The notes under the pieces: generated by a model
What the model saw: only the letters and a program-made list of their open reading frames with translations
The model's database searches: none
What the model was told of the DNA's origin: nothing
Origin: Thunnus maccoyii
Lineage: Eukaryota > Chordata > Actinopteri > Scombriformes > Scombridae
DNA: 64,000 nucleotides
Reading direction: 5' to 3'
Assembly (NCBI RefSeq): GCF_910596095.1
Contig: NC_056550.1
Coordinates: 9,067,501 to 9,131,500 of the forward strand
Position numbers and translations under genes: made by a program
Shown: positions 49,690-61,719 of the stretch, piece after piece
Position numbering within the stretch: the stretch's first letter is position 1
Layout: each line of letters starts with the position of its first letter

Positions 49690-50845
49690 TAACAATTAAG
49701 TTTTTTATATAGCACTTTCCAAAACAAGTCATTACAAAGGGCTTTACAAGACAGACATCAAAAGAACAAAGGATAGAATACAATGCCAGACACACACATT
49801 CCCACATACAGTGCATATCATACAATATAAATAAAGATTATAAGAAAACCTTACAATAAAAGTGAGTTTTTAGAAATGACTTAAAAGAAGACACTGAATT
49901 TGCAAGTCTGAGATTCTCTGGCAGGTCATTCCATAATAATGGTTCCCTGACAGAAAAAGCGCTGTGTCCTTTAGTCCTCACCCTTGCATTAGGCACAGCT
50001 AGGAGGTTCCTGCCTGAGGACCTCAAACTGCATGCAAGTTGATAAGTGGAGAGTAGCTAAGAGATGTAATCTGGGGACAGGCCATGACGTGCTTTAAAAT
50101 TAATGAGTAGGATCTCAAAATAAGTTCTAAAACCAACTGGCAGCCAGTGTAAGGACATTAAAAGAAGAGTAATATGTTCTCTTTTCTTGGTCTATCTTAG
50201 AGGTCTGGCCACTGCATTTTGTACAATTTTGTACGAGGCTAGAGTTGAATATCACACCGAGGTTTCTGCAGAGGGCTTAAGATATTTACAGAATGGACAA
50301 AGTGATGGTCAGAGCCAATGAATTTCTGTTTTGTCAGAATTCAGTTGCAGAAAGTTTGCAGACATCCAATATTCTATATCTGCTCAACAGTTTCTTAAAG
50401 TGGAAATGCTAGTGGGATTCTCAGGCTTCACCGGTATATACATCTGTGTGTCATCTGCATAAAAGTGGAATGGGATATCATGCCTGCGAATAATGTAACC
50501 AAGTGGGAGCATATACAATTAGAACAACACTGGTCCAAGGATGGACTCTAAAATTTACAGAGGTAGAAGGTGTAATATTTTCACCAGTTGGAACAAAACA
50601 GCTTATGTTGGATGAGTAGGAGATAAACCACTTCAAGGCTGTCCCAGATATGCCAACCCATTGCTGGAGTCTTTCAGTCAGTATACTGTGGTCAACTGTG
50701 TTAAAGGCTGCAGACAAATCCAACAATATGAGGATGGAGCATTCACCTTTGTCAGCAATGCTTAATGGATCATTTGTTACCCTAATAAGCACGGTCTCAG
50801 TGCTGTGGTGCTGCCTAAAGCAAAAATTGGTCTTTAGTTGTTTTT
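49690..50845 (-). mobile_element. Truncated LINE (non-LTR retrotransposon) fragment, antisense
   Basis: On the minus strand, 50792-50478 encodes a reverse-transcriptase segment (LLDLSAAFNTVDHSILTERL, then QWVGISGTALKWF), typical of the L2/jockey-like group. Further on, 50026-49838 encodes the usual C-terminal end (GHSAFSVREPLLWNDLPENL, SSFKSFLKTHF). The 3' tail reads 'aagtgctatataaaaaact'. The frame is broken between the two parts and the 5' part is absent. It begins about 200 bp after the SP140-like stop codon and may lie in that gene's 3' UTR. Confidence 0.85.
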
Positions 50846-52200
50846 AGTTTTCATCCAGTTTAACTTGCGTACTTTTTGACATGCAAAATTTATTTAGAAA
50901 AATTAGTATTAAGATATAGAGGATGTACTCTATGAAAGTGTGACCTCATTTCTTTCTTACTCTACAACCCAAGACTTTTTTTACATTTTAAAATTTATAA
51001 TCTTTAGGCAACAATATCTTTCTCACTTTGCACTGCTCCTTCTGGAGCCACAAAAAGGCTTCATAAAACTTTTTTCACATATGCAGTGGTACTCCCCAAG
51101 ACTTGTAAACAAATGCAAAACCAGTGGAGTTTCTCCTTTAAGTTACTTTTACAAATACTGTAGTTTGAAGTACAGTTTATATACAGTATATCCAATGTTA
51201 CTGTCATGTGTCATCAACAGTGTACATTTCAGTTTGATCACATGGAACACATTTCAATATAATGTAAAAAAGTGCTAGAATGTATTTGAAAAGGTAATGT
51301 CTGTTGTTTAGTTTGTCTACGCACTAATGATAGTTTTTCTTTAATGATGTAACAAGTATCTAACAAACAAAAATAACCACAGGTTTAATATTTCAGTGTT
51401 TTCCTTCAGTCCCTTGTATGACAGAGGCATTGCATTTTAAATTAAAAATAAGATTAATATTTGTAAATTTTGTAAAAAAAAAGTGCTTTGCAGTAAGGAA
51501 AACTTAAATTCATTTAAATATGTACTGTATGTTCCCAGGATGTTTTATTGATTTATTTATATGATGCACCACCTTGTGAGTTTCAGATTGTATGTATTAT
51601 GAATGTATGTAGGTATCAGGAAAAAGAATATGTGTAAAGAGAAACAGACTATGTATTAGAAAAGGAAGACTATACAGGGTATGACTAAAGCATTTACATC
51701 ATGCAAAATGTCAAACGGGATTTCCATGTTTACAGAATTTAAAGTATGATGTACTTGTGACGTCACTGGTCTGTTGCCTATGGGTGTCTAATTAAATAAA
51801 ATATTTTTTTGTTCAGAGCTTTAATAGCAGAGCCTTGGCTTATATTGATGAACATACAGATGTAGATGAAAAAACACAAGATTAGCATCTGCTATCATTT
51901 CCAAAAGCAGAATGGTCTTTTAATACAGCGACTAACACTGGACCACAACTAAATTTAATATATCAATGTTTTCTGATGTTTTGTTTATATCAGCTATAAA
52001 CACAGCCATACTTTCAGTTATGAGATGAGAAAAAAACAATGCTGTGAATGTTTTTTCACATTAAATGTGGTCCAAAGGCCTTCAAACAGATTCTTTAACT
52101 CATTTGAGAGAAGCTGCATGAAGATGGATCCTGATGATAGTCTCATTTTGAAGCTTTAATGTTCAGCAAACATGTATAAAATGTAACGTGTGTACTCTAT
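50846..52200. other. AT-rich downstream region, possible long 3' UTR of the SP140-like gene
   Basis: No gene. AATAAA occurs at 49830-49835 (inside the LINE fragment) and at 51795-51800. Either could end the upstream transcript. A CRE palindrome lies at 51758-51765. Confidence 0.4.
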
Positions 52201-52211
52201 GTGCTGTCTGC

Positions 52212-52219
52212 TGACGTCA
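52212..52219. promoter_or_regulatory. CRE palindrome in a CpG-rich promoter region
   Basis: TGACGTCA, the full CREB/ATF site, lies 325 bp upstream of the Myb/SANT-like start codon at the edge of a CpG-richer stretch (about 52200-52560). A second TGACGTCA is at 51758-51765. Confidence 0.55.
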
Positions 52220-52543
52220 CTGCTACAGTCGCCCGCAGCAAATCTGTGCTGAGAGCTGCGCAGCCGCCCTGCGCATCCGTCGGCTGAGGTGGACACCGCA
52301 GCCATTTCTCTGCCCCTCATGAAAAACATACAGGGGGTGGCGTGTGTCCATCACGCACATGAAGTAACCTGACGTGTGGGGATGATGACTGTAGCAGTGA
52401 GTACCGGGACTGAACTCGGCATCACCGATTGAGATCCGCGATCTCCAAACTTTCCCCCAATTCAACGCCTGCGCAGCCAAATCAGGCTCTCTCTCTCTCT
52501 GTCTTTCCTCCATTTGGCTTATGTTTTTGTTTCTGTGTCAGCC

Positions 52544-53720
52544 ATGGAGGAAGATCGACAAGGAGGCAGCTGCGACGTCGCAGCAATGCACGTGAAAACT
52601 GAAGCGGTCGATGAAAATACATCTGCGCTGGTTTTGGGCAGTCAGGAGTCGCCTGCGCCCTGCGGTGATACCGCATGCAGAGGAGGAGGAGGAGGAGGAG
52701 GAGGAGTGGATCAGACTGCAGAGGTACTGGGTGACACAGAGCTGCAAGCAGCCACCACAGCTACTCCTGTACTGCTGTGTGAGTGCTGTCATCTTTTTTT
52801 TTTTCTTTCAAGTGCAAATTAAAATAAAATGCATTCATTTCCACACTGATATTATTTAAAAATTCTGACTATAACAACAGTTACCATGATGAATCTGTTG
52901 ATCTATCATGCAGGAAATGTGTCTTTTATCTGTCTCATCATCATCAGATCCTGTGAGCACAGACCGGTTCTTCACCACATCAGGGGATGGAAAAACCTAC
53001 CTGAAGATAGCTCCAGGTAATTAATAATGTGATTTTTATTAATATGAGCTCACAGAAGCATTGTCCTCATAATAATTAGAATAATCATTAGATTGTAAAA
53101 AGCGATTCTCTCACATATAACTTTTGTCGTGTTGATAAACGTATTAGCGCTGACAGACTTCAGAAAGATTTTGCAGTTTATTACACTTGACTAAAACAAA
53201 TTCAACTATGTGGTATTGAAAACGTTTGGAACCTCAAGCAACCCTACAGAAAATCTTCAGATATATATCTTTTCAACCTAAGTCATCTGTGTCCTTTCCC
53301 AGCTTCAGTGATGCCACCTGCTCCTTCAGAGAAGACGCTCCCCTCTGGTTCTGATTTCTCTTCCAAAGCTGTTCTGTGTCTGATAGAGGCTGTCGGGCGC
53401 CGCTGGGGCCTGTATGAGACTCGAGAACGGTCGCAGCTCTTCCAGAGTGTCCAGGAGGAGATGGCCTCAAAGGGGCATGTGCTTCCTGTTGAAAAGATCC
53501 GCCGCAAGTGGAACAACCTCATTGTTACGTACAAGAGGGTGAAAGACCGCAGCCGAGAGACGGGACATGCTAAAACGACCTGGGAGTTCTTTGATGTGAG
53601 TGTAATGGTAGGAAGAGAAACATGGGGACAGGATGAATGCTTCCTTCCTGCTCTCTATTCAAATACAATGTAGAGAAAATCTCCAACCAAGGTTGAATAA
53701 AAAATAACAGAATCACACAC

Positions 53721-53758
<38 letters not shown>

Positions 53759-55407
53759 AAGGAAAAACTGGTACAGGTCTGAATGCTTGACCCCTACAGT
53801 GAGGGGATCTGGTGGCTCTGTTATGCTTGTGGGGGGCATTTTGCTGGCATGGTTTGGGTCCACTTGTCCCCTGCAAATCAAGGGTCACTGCAAATCAATA
53901 CAAAGTTGGTCTGAGTGATCACCTTCATCTGATAATGAAACATTTCTATCCTGATGGGAGTGGTCTCTTCCAGGATGACAATGGCCCAATTCACAGGGCA
54001 CAAGGGGTCACTGAAAGGTTTGATGAGTATGAAAATGATGTGAATCATATGCTATGGCCTTCACAGTCACCAGATCTCAACCCAATTGAACACCTATGGG
54101 AGATTTTGGACTGACATGTTAGACAGCACTCTCCACCACCATCATCAAAACACCAAATGAGGGAATATCTTTTTGAAGAATGGTGTCCCTTGGATCTTCT
54201 TGCCAACTCTGCCTGTCTACACAATATATACAGACTGTGTTTACAGCCATAGGAACATGTAAATATGTCTTTATGATTTGCCAGGTATAAATAAGCTAAA
54301 AGAGAAAGGTAATTAGTAAGGATTATTAGCCTCTATAACTCTGAGGACAAACTACAGAAATGGTTTTACAAGTGGGGAAAGACTGAAGACAAGACAGTCA
54401 TTTATAGTTGTAAATGAAGGAACTTATTTGTAAAACATAGATTACAAAGCTGTTTACAGTCAGAAGCATTCTTAGACACAGATAACTTAATTCTTTATGC
54501 TCTTTTTCCACCTCTTTGTGTCTGTCTTTTCTCCCTCTAGTTGATGGATGCCACACTTTGTGACACTGTTGGAACTCAGATCACCAACAATAAAAGAACC
54601 AAAGGTGGCAGCTCCATCTCTGCGCTGCCTGGTCCCTTGGCAAAGATCGCTGCAAAACCACAGGTCCCACAGCCCACCACCATCACGCACCCCAATGGTG
54701 ACTTTGCCATGACTGCTGGTGTGGAATCAATGGGTCAGGTTGCTACCAGCGGTCAGATCATCAGTAGCACTGCTGCCATAACCTCAATGACTACAGCAAC
54801 CGTTAGCCCAACAAATGCTCCAGAGATCAAGCCCCTGATTGTCCTGAACAGTGACATTGTTACAACCAGTATTCATCCAGCCACCATTGTGCCATCTCCA
54901 TCTTTTATCTCCTCACCTTGTTTTACAGAAACAGCATCAACTTCCCCTTCTCTTGGGCCAACCTGTAACACAGACCTTAACACATCCCGCTTCGTAAGCC
55001 GTAAAGCTCCGTCCTTCTCATCGGGTGTCGTACCCTTTCGCCTTAGTAACACCCAGAATCTCCTTGGCCTCTCCTCCTCTTTACCCCCGACGTCCTCCTG
55101 TCTTGCATCTTCTATTTCCACTTCATTATCAGCAACAACCACAACAGAAACAGATGGACAAAACCAGACAGGAAATGAGGAGCAGAGCAGCACTACGTTG
55201 TTCCAGGAGATTCTGAAGAGACAGGAGGAGCAGGCCTACCTGGATCGAGTGGCTCGCCGCCGGGTCGAAGCCAGAGAAAAGAGGCGTGAGAGGAGGGAGG
55301 TGCGGATGGCAGAGTCCCTCGGCAGGATAGCCACAGCCCTGGAGCTACTCTCCTCCAAACAGGACACAGTCATTGCCCTCCTGCAGAGACTGGCTGATCG
55401 GAAGTGA
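52544..55407 (+). CDS. Myb/SANT-like (trihelix) DNA-binding domain protein
   Basis: Four exons: 52544-52778, 52948-53016, 53303-53595 and 54541-55407. They join in frame to 487 aa, with stop TGA at 55405. Exon 1 contains eight consecutive glycines from a (GGA)n run. The Myb/SANT-like domain is in exon 3, about residues 120-199: [15 protein letters not shown], then [20 protein letters not shown], then TTWEFFD. The spaced tryptophans and the basic third helix are characteristic of trihelix Myb_DNA-bind_4 domains. A long Ser/Thr/Pro-rich linker follows, then a C-terminal basic coiled coil (about 425-487: [40 protein letters not shown]). This is the usual plan of small vertebrate MSANTD-type transcription factors, some of which derive from transposon Myb proteins. 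I do not recognise a named orthologue. Start chosen at 52544 because it is the first in-frame ATG after the CpG-rich promoter. Confidence 0.87.
52680..52706 (+). repeat. (GGA)n coding microsatellite
   Basis: Encodes a poly-glycine stretch in exon 1 of the Myb/SANT-like gene and is likely length-variable. Confidence 0.93.
53724..53752. repeat. (TA)n microsatellite
   Basis: TA dinucleotide run in intron 3 of the Myb/SANT-like gene, immediately before a Tc1 relic. Confidence 0.95.
53755..54260 (+). mobile_element. Tc1-like transposase relic (catalytic half only)
   Basis: 53812-54114 encodes a DDE-type catalytic segment with the second-aspartate motif ([11 protein letters not shown]) and the glutamate motif ([19 protein letters not shown]). 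Stop codons follow. The N-terminal DNA-binding part and the first aspartate are absent, and no terminal repeats were found. It lies in intron 3 of the Myb/SANT-like gene in the same orientation and is unrelated to the family at 40872-41854. Confidence 0.85.
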
Positions 55408-55569
55408 TGAAGGCCAGAAAGCAGGGGCTCTTAAACCTCTTTCCCTGTCCTGAGATCATGATTATGAACATTCCTGACATGTGGTGACCAGCCTGAGTAT
55501 TATGTCTTGTTCAGTTTTACAAGCAACAGTTCTACTGAAAAGGGATTTTTCTCTCTTCAACATAACGGA

Positions 55570-55575
55570 AATAAA
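55570..55575 (+). terminator. Polyadenylation signal, Myb/SANT-like gene
   Basis: AATAAA 163 bp after the stop codon. A second AATAAA at 55663-55668 is an alternative. Confidence 0.55.
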
Positions 55576-55675
55576 ACTTACAGTCATATGAACTGCCCAA
55601 ATGGGTTTTTTTTGTTACATGTTTTACGTCTTCATTGATGCCAGTTTGCAGTGCTAACATCCAATAAAATAATTT

Positions 55676-58600
55676 TCCTCAAATGTTCAGTTGAAAAGAC
55701 TTTGTCTGAGGGGCCCACAACTATGAACATTTTTGTTGTTTGAAACAACCACATGATTAAGAGAAAAACTCTGAAAAAAAAAAGAATAAAATAATACAGA
55801 AATTATTTCAAAAGCTCAAATACCCTTATTTGTATAGGAAATTTCTACATTTCTGCATTTCTACAGTACAGAGTAATAGATCTAATATATAATCTAATGA
55901 TCTAATATAATATATGATAAAGTGCAAATGATCTACAATGTTTACAACACTATTACAATTACATACTGTACCTTTCATGATGTAAATTTGCATCATTTTA
56001 CAAGGAAAAACCTGCTGTGGTCTGTGGATACTGTGGCCCTTAATGCACCTTTATCAATAAAATGTTTTGGCCAGTAGATGGTGCTGCTCATCTACTAACT
56101 GGTTTTTGGTCAGCTAAGGTATTCATAAGTCCACTTCATATGGAGCCTTTATCAGACTTGTAAAGGCAAAGCACTCATTTGAAACCTAAATATGTTTAAA
56201 TACTTTTGTAGTTTTCATCAGCTAAGTGACCCTTTAAAACATTTCAATAACTTAAAAGCTGTTCTGCAGACAAATCTTTACAAACATGTTTTAATTCACT
56301 GCAATGAAAGAAACCAGAAATCATCTGTATGCAGACTATCATCATGAGACAGTGAGTTACGGGTGTTCAGTGTGTCGCTTTCATTTATTTTCTATCACTT
56401 GACAGTATGAAAAAAAATTGTACCATGAAAACACATTTCTACTGTAAGTTTTTACTATTTCACAGGTTAAAGTTTTGTTGTATAAAATGTTGCATTCCTG
56501 CCCTCGTTAAATGTCCTGTAATCACGACTGATCTGAACAAATAAACTTCCCCTCAGGAGATCAGACTTTAAGAATAACTACACTGCGAGTGAGGACAAGT
56601 CAGCTGTTTCCAAGAAACCTCTGTAAACTCAGGCAGTACTGAGCTGGATCTGCTTCTGCCATGAACTCTGTCAACATGTCATCTGCAAAGAAGGAGGATC
56701 TCGGGGAACGTAAGTATGAAAATGAGCTCTTTAGTCTTAAGTCTTTTAGTTAAGTTGTTTTTAGTTGCTCATGAACACACATGCCTCTTGAAGTTATTGG
56801 TAACAAAAATGTAGACCTAGCTGTACTGTCAGGAAAGTTGTAAGTTCTTTAAAATAAGCTGTGCTTTATTTTCTCTTTTGTTTCGTGGGACAAATGTAGC
56901 CACCCGACACTTTGTCACTCATTATCAGGAATTACTTAGTCCTTAATTTTTCAGTAATGTAGAAAGTTCACAACTGCGTAGGAATCCTGCTCATACAAGT
57001 GGAGAAGCTGTGGGCAGGTCTGAAAAAGGAACATTGGAAGACAGAGGGGAGGTTTAGCAGAGGTGTTTTTTGTCTTTTCCAGACTGAGGCCTTTACCTAA
57101 AGCAACTTATTGAAGAACACAGTCTTATTCTAACTAAAGTTATAATTAGACTTTGTAGCAGTCTTTTGTGTGTTATTTGTGTGAATACTCTGTGGTATCC
57201 CTTCTTCTCCAGTAAACATTTGTTTTATTACATTTTAACCCTAAGCTAATAGTCATGTACATGTACAAAATGCTATGTAAAAACTTGAATTTGTGTTAGC
57301 TGGGTTATTCAATTAATGTAATTTAATTATTTAAATAAATAGTTAACTGTCACAGATGATTTGAAAGACAACAAAACAATAATCCGTAAACAAAGGTACT
57401 CTAATAAATAAATAAAGAAACAGCAATAACTATTACAAATATCCATAACTTACTCAAATGATGCATCCAGGGTACAGTTAACTGGAGGAAATAGCAACTT
57501 CTACATACAGACCAGCATGCTTCAGCAAACAACACTGAGCAGGGCCACAACCAGGCCTCTTATCAGTTCAGGTGCAGCCTGTTAGGTTGAGGCTAAGCCC
57601 TGCCCACCAAGAGCCTTCATCTTGATGTGCATTTATTTCTATGTGTTTCAAACTACTTCAGGAAAAATACCATGGATGTCTAACAAGAAAACTGAGTAGG
57701 TGTGTGTTGAGATAGTGATGCATTGTTAGCAATTAGTCATCTTTTCCTCAAGTCTATAATAGATGTTCATTAATGTGATGGATTGTGTCCAAAGTATTTG
57801 TTTGCGGAAATGTTTTATAGAATCTATCTGTCAAAAACCAGAAAAAAAGACTAGATTTTATAGCTTTCTCCTGATTTAGACTGAATCCACTCATGTAACA
57901 AAACTGTAAAAAAAAAAAAAAAAATGCTAATGAGACACATTGTGTTTTGAAATGGAATTTAAGACTGTTTTATGATAATAAAAAAAAAAGTTTTTTTAAG
58001 CAGATATTCTTCGTATGTTTTATGACTGTTTTGTAGTATATTTGTGTCAGCTTGCAATAATGTGTCCGTAACGGTGATGTAGCCACCGATCATAAAAGAT
58101 AAAACATTAACCAGCAGCATAAAAAACATATAACCAGCAGAAAGAAAGAAAGGAAATGTTAATGTTTACCTCTCAGAACTGTAATTGCTTAATTGTGAGT
58201 ATTTTTCTGCCTCTTCGGTGTCTGAACAGGGAGTGATTTTCATATTTCAGCGCCCCCTGGTGGTAGATTTTGCACAATAACATGCTGGGTGACTTTCAAA
58301 CGGCTGAATTTCTTTGCTGGTGATTGTTTGTAGGAGTGTCTAAAGCTCAGTTTCTGTTTCATTCCCTAATCAGCAGAGGTAGGACAATGCCTTGAGATTT
58401 TATCTGTCATTATTGTAGTGATTTTTGAACAACAAATGTTAAGTCGGTCATCTGTTTTTACTTCAGTTTTGTAAAACAATTGTTTATAATAAACAGATAT
58501 GCCTATATGAGTCGCGATAAACGTGAATTTGTCATATATTACAACATGTATACGTCACAATATTTATCGGACAGTTGAAGAGATGAGAGAAGTGAGTTCA

Positions 58601-61600
58601 GGTGGTTTCACCTGATTTACCAGTTTACCAGTTCTCTCTGACTGGGACTGCGGGGCAGCAGCAGCATACTTAGCATACTGTCAATGCAACGTTATTGCAT
58701 TGACATTTTTCATTGTCTCGAAATTGGGAGGTGTATTAGTATGTTCACTCTCCCATTTTCTAAACAAGTGATGAGAAGTGACATGTCAACCAATGGGCGT
58801 GACCAATATCTGGAATGCTGACTCACTGAAGAAATTTATTCATTAGACACCTGTGTGGGAGGTTCACGTTTATTGTCATCTGCTAGGAAGCACAAAAATC
58901 TAAATAAAATTTAGTAGTCTATATCAGAGGTTTACAGAATGGGAAGTGGGCCTCCCCAGGGGGGCTCCAAACAGTTTTCAGGGGAGGCTCAGTGAATGGA
59001 AATGAGAAAATATTACATTAGTAATCACATAAGTTATCAAAAGGAGATCATATAGAATATAATTTGTGTGATTTGGTTAAAGAGATAGTTTAGAGATACA
59101 GTAGATTTGGGGGAAATGTACTGTTTTTCCCACTTTCCCAGAGTCAGGAACTAATAAATGCCTTAGGACAGACTTTTTGATGTATTCTGTGTAGTCTGAG
59201 GTTATGTAAAACAACAATATTAGGCTATCTTGGCTCAATTGTTGAGTGTCTATGGGATCAGATAACACAATCATCCCATAGGCATCCAGGATCAGAGTGA
59301 AACTAGGCAAGTATCTAATGGGGGTGAGGGAGCACCTTTTTCCAAGCTTTGTCTGAGGGGAGACCCACAGTCTCTTTGAAACTGTCTGGTCCATATTAAA
59401 ATGATAGAGCTTTTTTTTAAAAGCATCCAGTACACATTTATATAGAAAGATGTCACTGACATATCAATGTAGGGTGAAGTCTAACAGTATACATTGTGTA
59501 CAATACGAATGTTGCACCTTAAGTATGTTATATAAGTACTTTGTTGCAGAAATTTGTGAGTGAGGTTGTGTGTGTGATATGGTAATTGGGCAACATGCAA
59601 GCTGTGACTTTCACATTAATTTTAACATGTTAAACTAATAAAAATAAACTTAGTTGTGACCCATGCATGTGAGAGGATTGTAGGACTCATAGATTTGATG
59701 ATAATATGTTGACAATAATTTGTGAAACCAGATAGTGCCACAATTTGCAATCTGCATGTAAGCAGCGCAAATCATTGTTTTTTTTTTATGTTTGTTTTTT
59801 TGCCATACACACATCTGTCTACACTGCCAAAATGGTAGTAATAATAATTATTATAATAATAGCAATAATACATTATGTTAAAAGTGACCATGCTTTTGAA
59901 CATATGGAGTCTTTGGATAGACCCTGCTGTGCCATCAGGTGGGCAGCAGATTGGGAAACTACAAGCATCTTTGCAAGGGAGGTCTGAAGTAAAACAAAAA
60001 TGACGGGCAACATAGGACCATAGGAGGCCCACTGAAGTTTCTTACTCTCAGCCCAGGCCTTGTAATTGTGTAGCTTGAGGGATAGTGCAAACAGACCACA
60101 AGGACAGGATCTCTCACAGGCTTCCCAACCATTAATAGTACAATTTGTTTTCCTCAGGACCAAACCAGAAGCACCAGTGTCACAACCTGAACCTCCATCT
60201 GTGCAGTGGTGGGTAAATATTTTCTTCCCTGCATCACCCAGGCAGAGAAAAAAGAGGAGCATGCTTTTTAGGACAAAAATGTTGTGCTATTCCCCTGTTT
60301 TTGAGATTGCACTTGTACTCATGTACATAGGTGCCTGGTCATGTATCAAAATGGGGGAGCAAACTTTGAAAGATACATAATTGGTGGGGAGGGGGATTTT
60401 TTTTAAAAATTTAAAACAAATTTCTTGCATTTCTACACTACCTAACCTCTTGGATTAAGTCAAAAAAACAGCCATCTGCACTAGTCTAGATTAGTTAGAT
60501 TGAGGGCACTATAAAAACCAGGGATGCATCACATACAGTATATAATTGGGGGGAGGAGGACAGGAAATTATTATTGGAAGAATGAATCGTATTTGAAATT
60601 ATATTCATAAAAACACTACGTAGCTTAAAATGTTAGTAGGTTGCAGGCCACTAGGCCATCTTCAAGGTTAAACAAGGACAAACAATTTATATAAATGAAA
60701 TAGTCTTACAACACATCACAATATGATTTGGATAATTAGACCTGGTTAAACCTGAGGGTTGCTATTCTCAATGCTCACAAGGCATCTTCAAAGTCTAACA
60801 ATTGCAACAAAGTAAAAACAGTTCGGATGAATGAAATGGCCTCACAACAACTATCTAATTCCAATCCCACACACAAGTGCTATTGGTAGCTATTAGCACC
60901 ACTAGCTGATGTTATACAGAAATGAATAATCATAACTTCAAAAGTAGATTATTTTCACCTACATTATCTCAAATCAAGGGATAGGCTATTTTAATGCACA
61001 ACTCAGAAGGTGATTTTTGCTCCTCAAACCTCCAAACCCCCCTTCAGAGTAAACTTGCAGCTCTCATTTATCCTGTATGAGAAAATGACAGAATAATCAT
61101 AATAATGAAAGTGCAGCACAGAGCCGGATGAGAGATCATTACATGGAGTGATGTATCATCATATTTAAAAATAATTCCATGCAAAGTCTGACTTAAACTG
61201 AAACTAAAGTAGAGTATTCTGCAGAAGTGTAAACAAGTTACTTTCCACCGCTGTACATGTGACTGTTTGCATGTACACTTTGGCGCTGCGAGGAAAAGCT
61301 CCGCTCTGTCTGTCTCTTGCAACGGTTTGGACTGAACCAACTCAAAGGGTAGTCCGAAAACGTCAGATTTTTTTATTACTTGTTTTTGTCAGTTGCTGAA
61401 AATAGAAAAATGATCACTGATATAGGGTGCTTAAATATAATCACCTGATTGTGGGAACTGTATGATGATAGGTTGATTTTTAAAAAGACAAAAAGTGGGG
61501 TAGCAAAACCATAACTTTGCTTCCCCTAATTGAATTATGAGGATGCATTTGTGCCACTTGCTCAATTGATCAGGCGCCTATGCTCATGTAGACACTGACA

Positions 61601-61719
61601 CAAAATTTGTCCAAGTGAAAAGGGATTTCAACAGGTATGAATGCAACATCTTAACTAAAAGCTGTGCTGAGAATACAACTGTGTGTGTGTGTGTTTTTTT
61701 ATTTATTTGAAAATACTGA
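55676..61719. other. Intergenic region between the Myb/SANT-like and SAND genes
   Basis: Six kilobases without a supportable complete gene. It includes an orphan ATG-bearing exon candidate (56661-56709), an ISRE-like motif (58349-58360), poly-A runs near 57908-57925, and repeat-like AT-rich stretches (about 59060-59400 and 60300-60560). The ORFs of 80-130 codons at 59745-60380 show no recognised domain. Confidence 0.5.
58349..58360 (+). promoter_or_regulatory. Candidate ISRE upstream of the SAND-domain gene
   Basis: AGTTTCTGTTTC matches the ISRE consensus AGTTTCNNTTTC exactly. It is followed 17 bp later by cagcagag|gtagga, which could be the end of a non-coding first exon. It is 3.4 kb from the first recognised coding exon at 61720, so the link is tentative. 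Confidence 0.4.

Noticed and set aside
59745..60380. ORFs of 80-129 codons on both strands in the intergenic region
   Set aside because: They overlap each other on opposite strands, have no recognised domain, and no flanking exons fit them.
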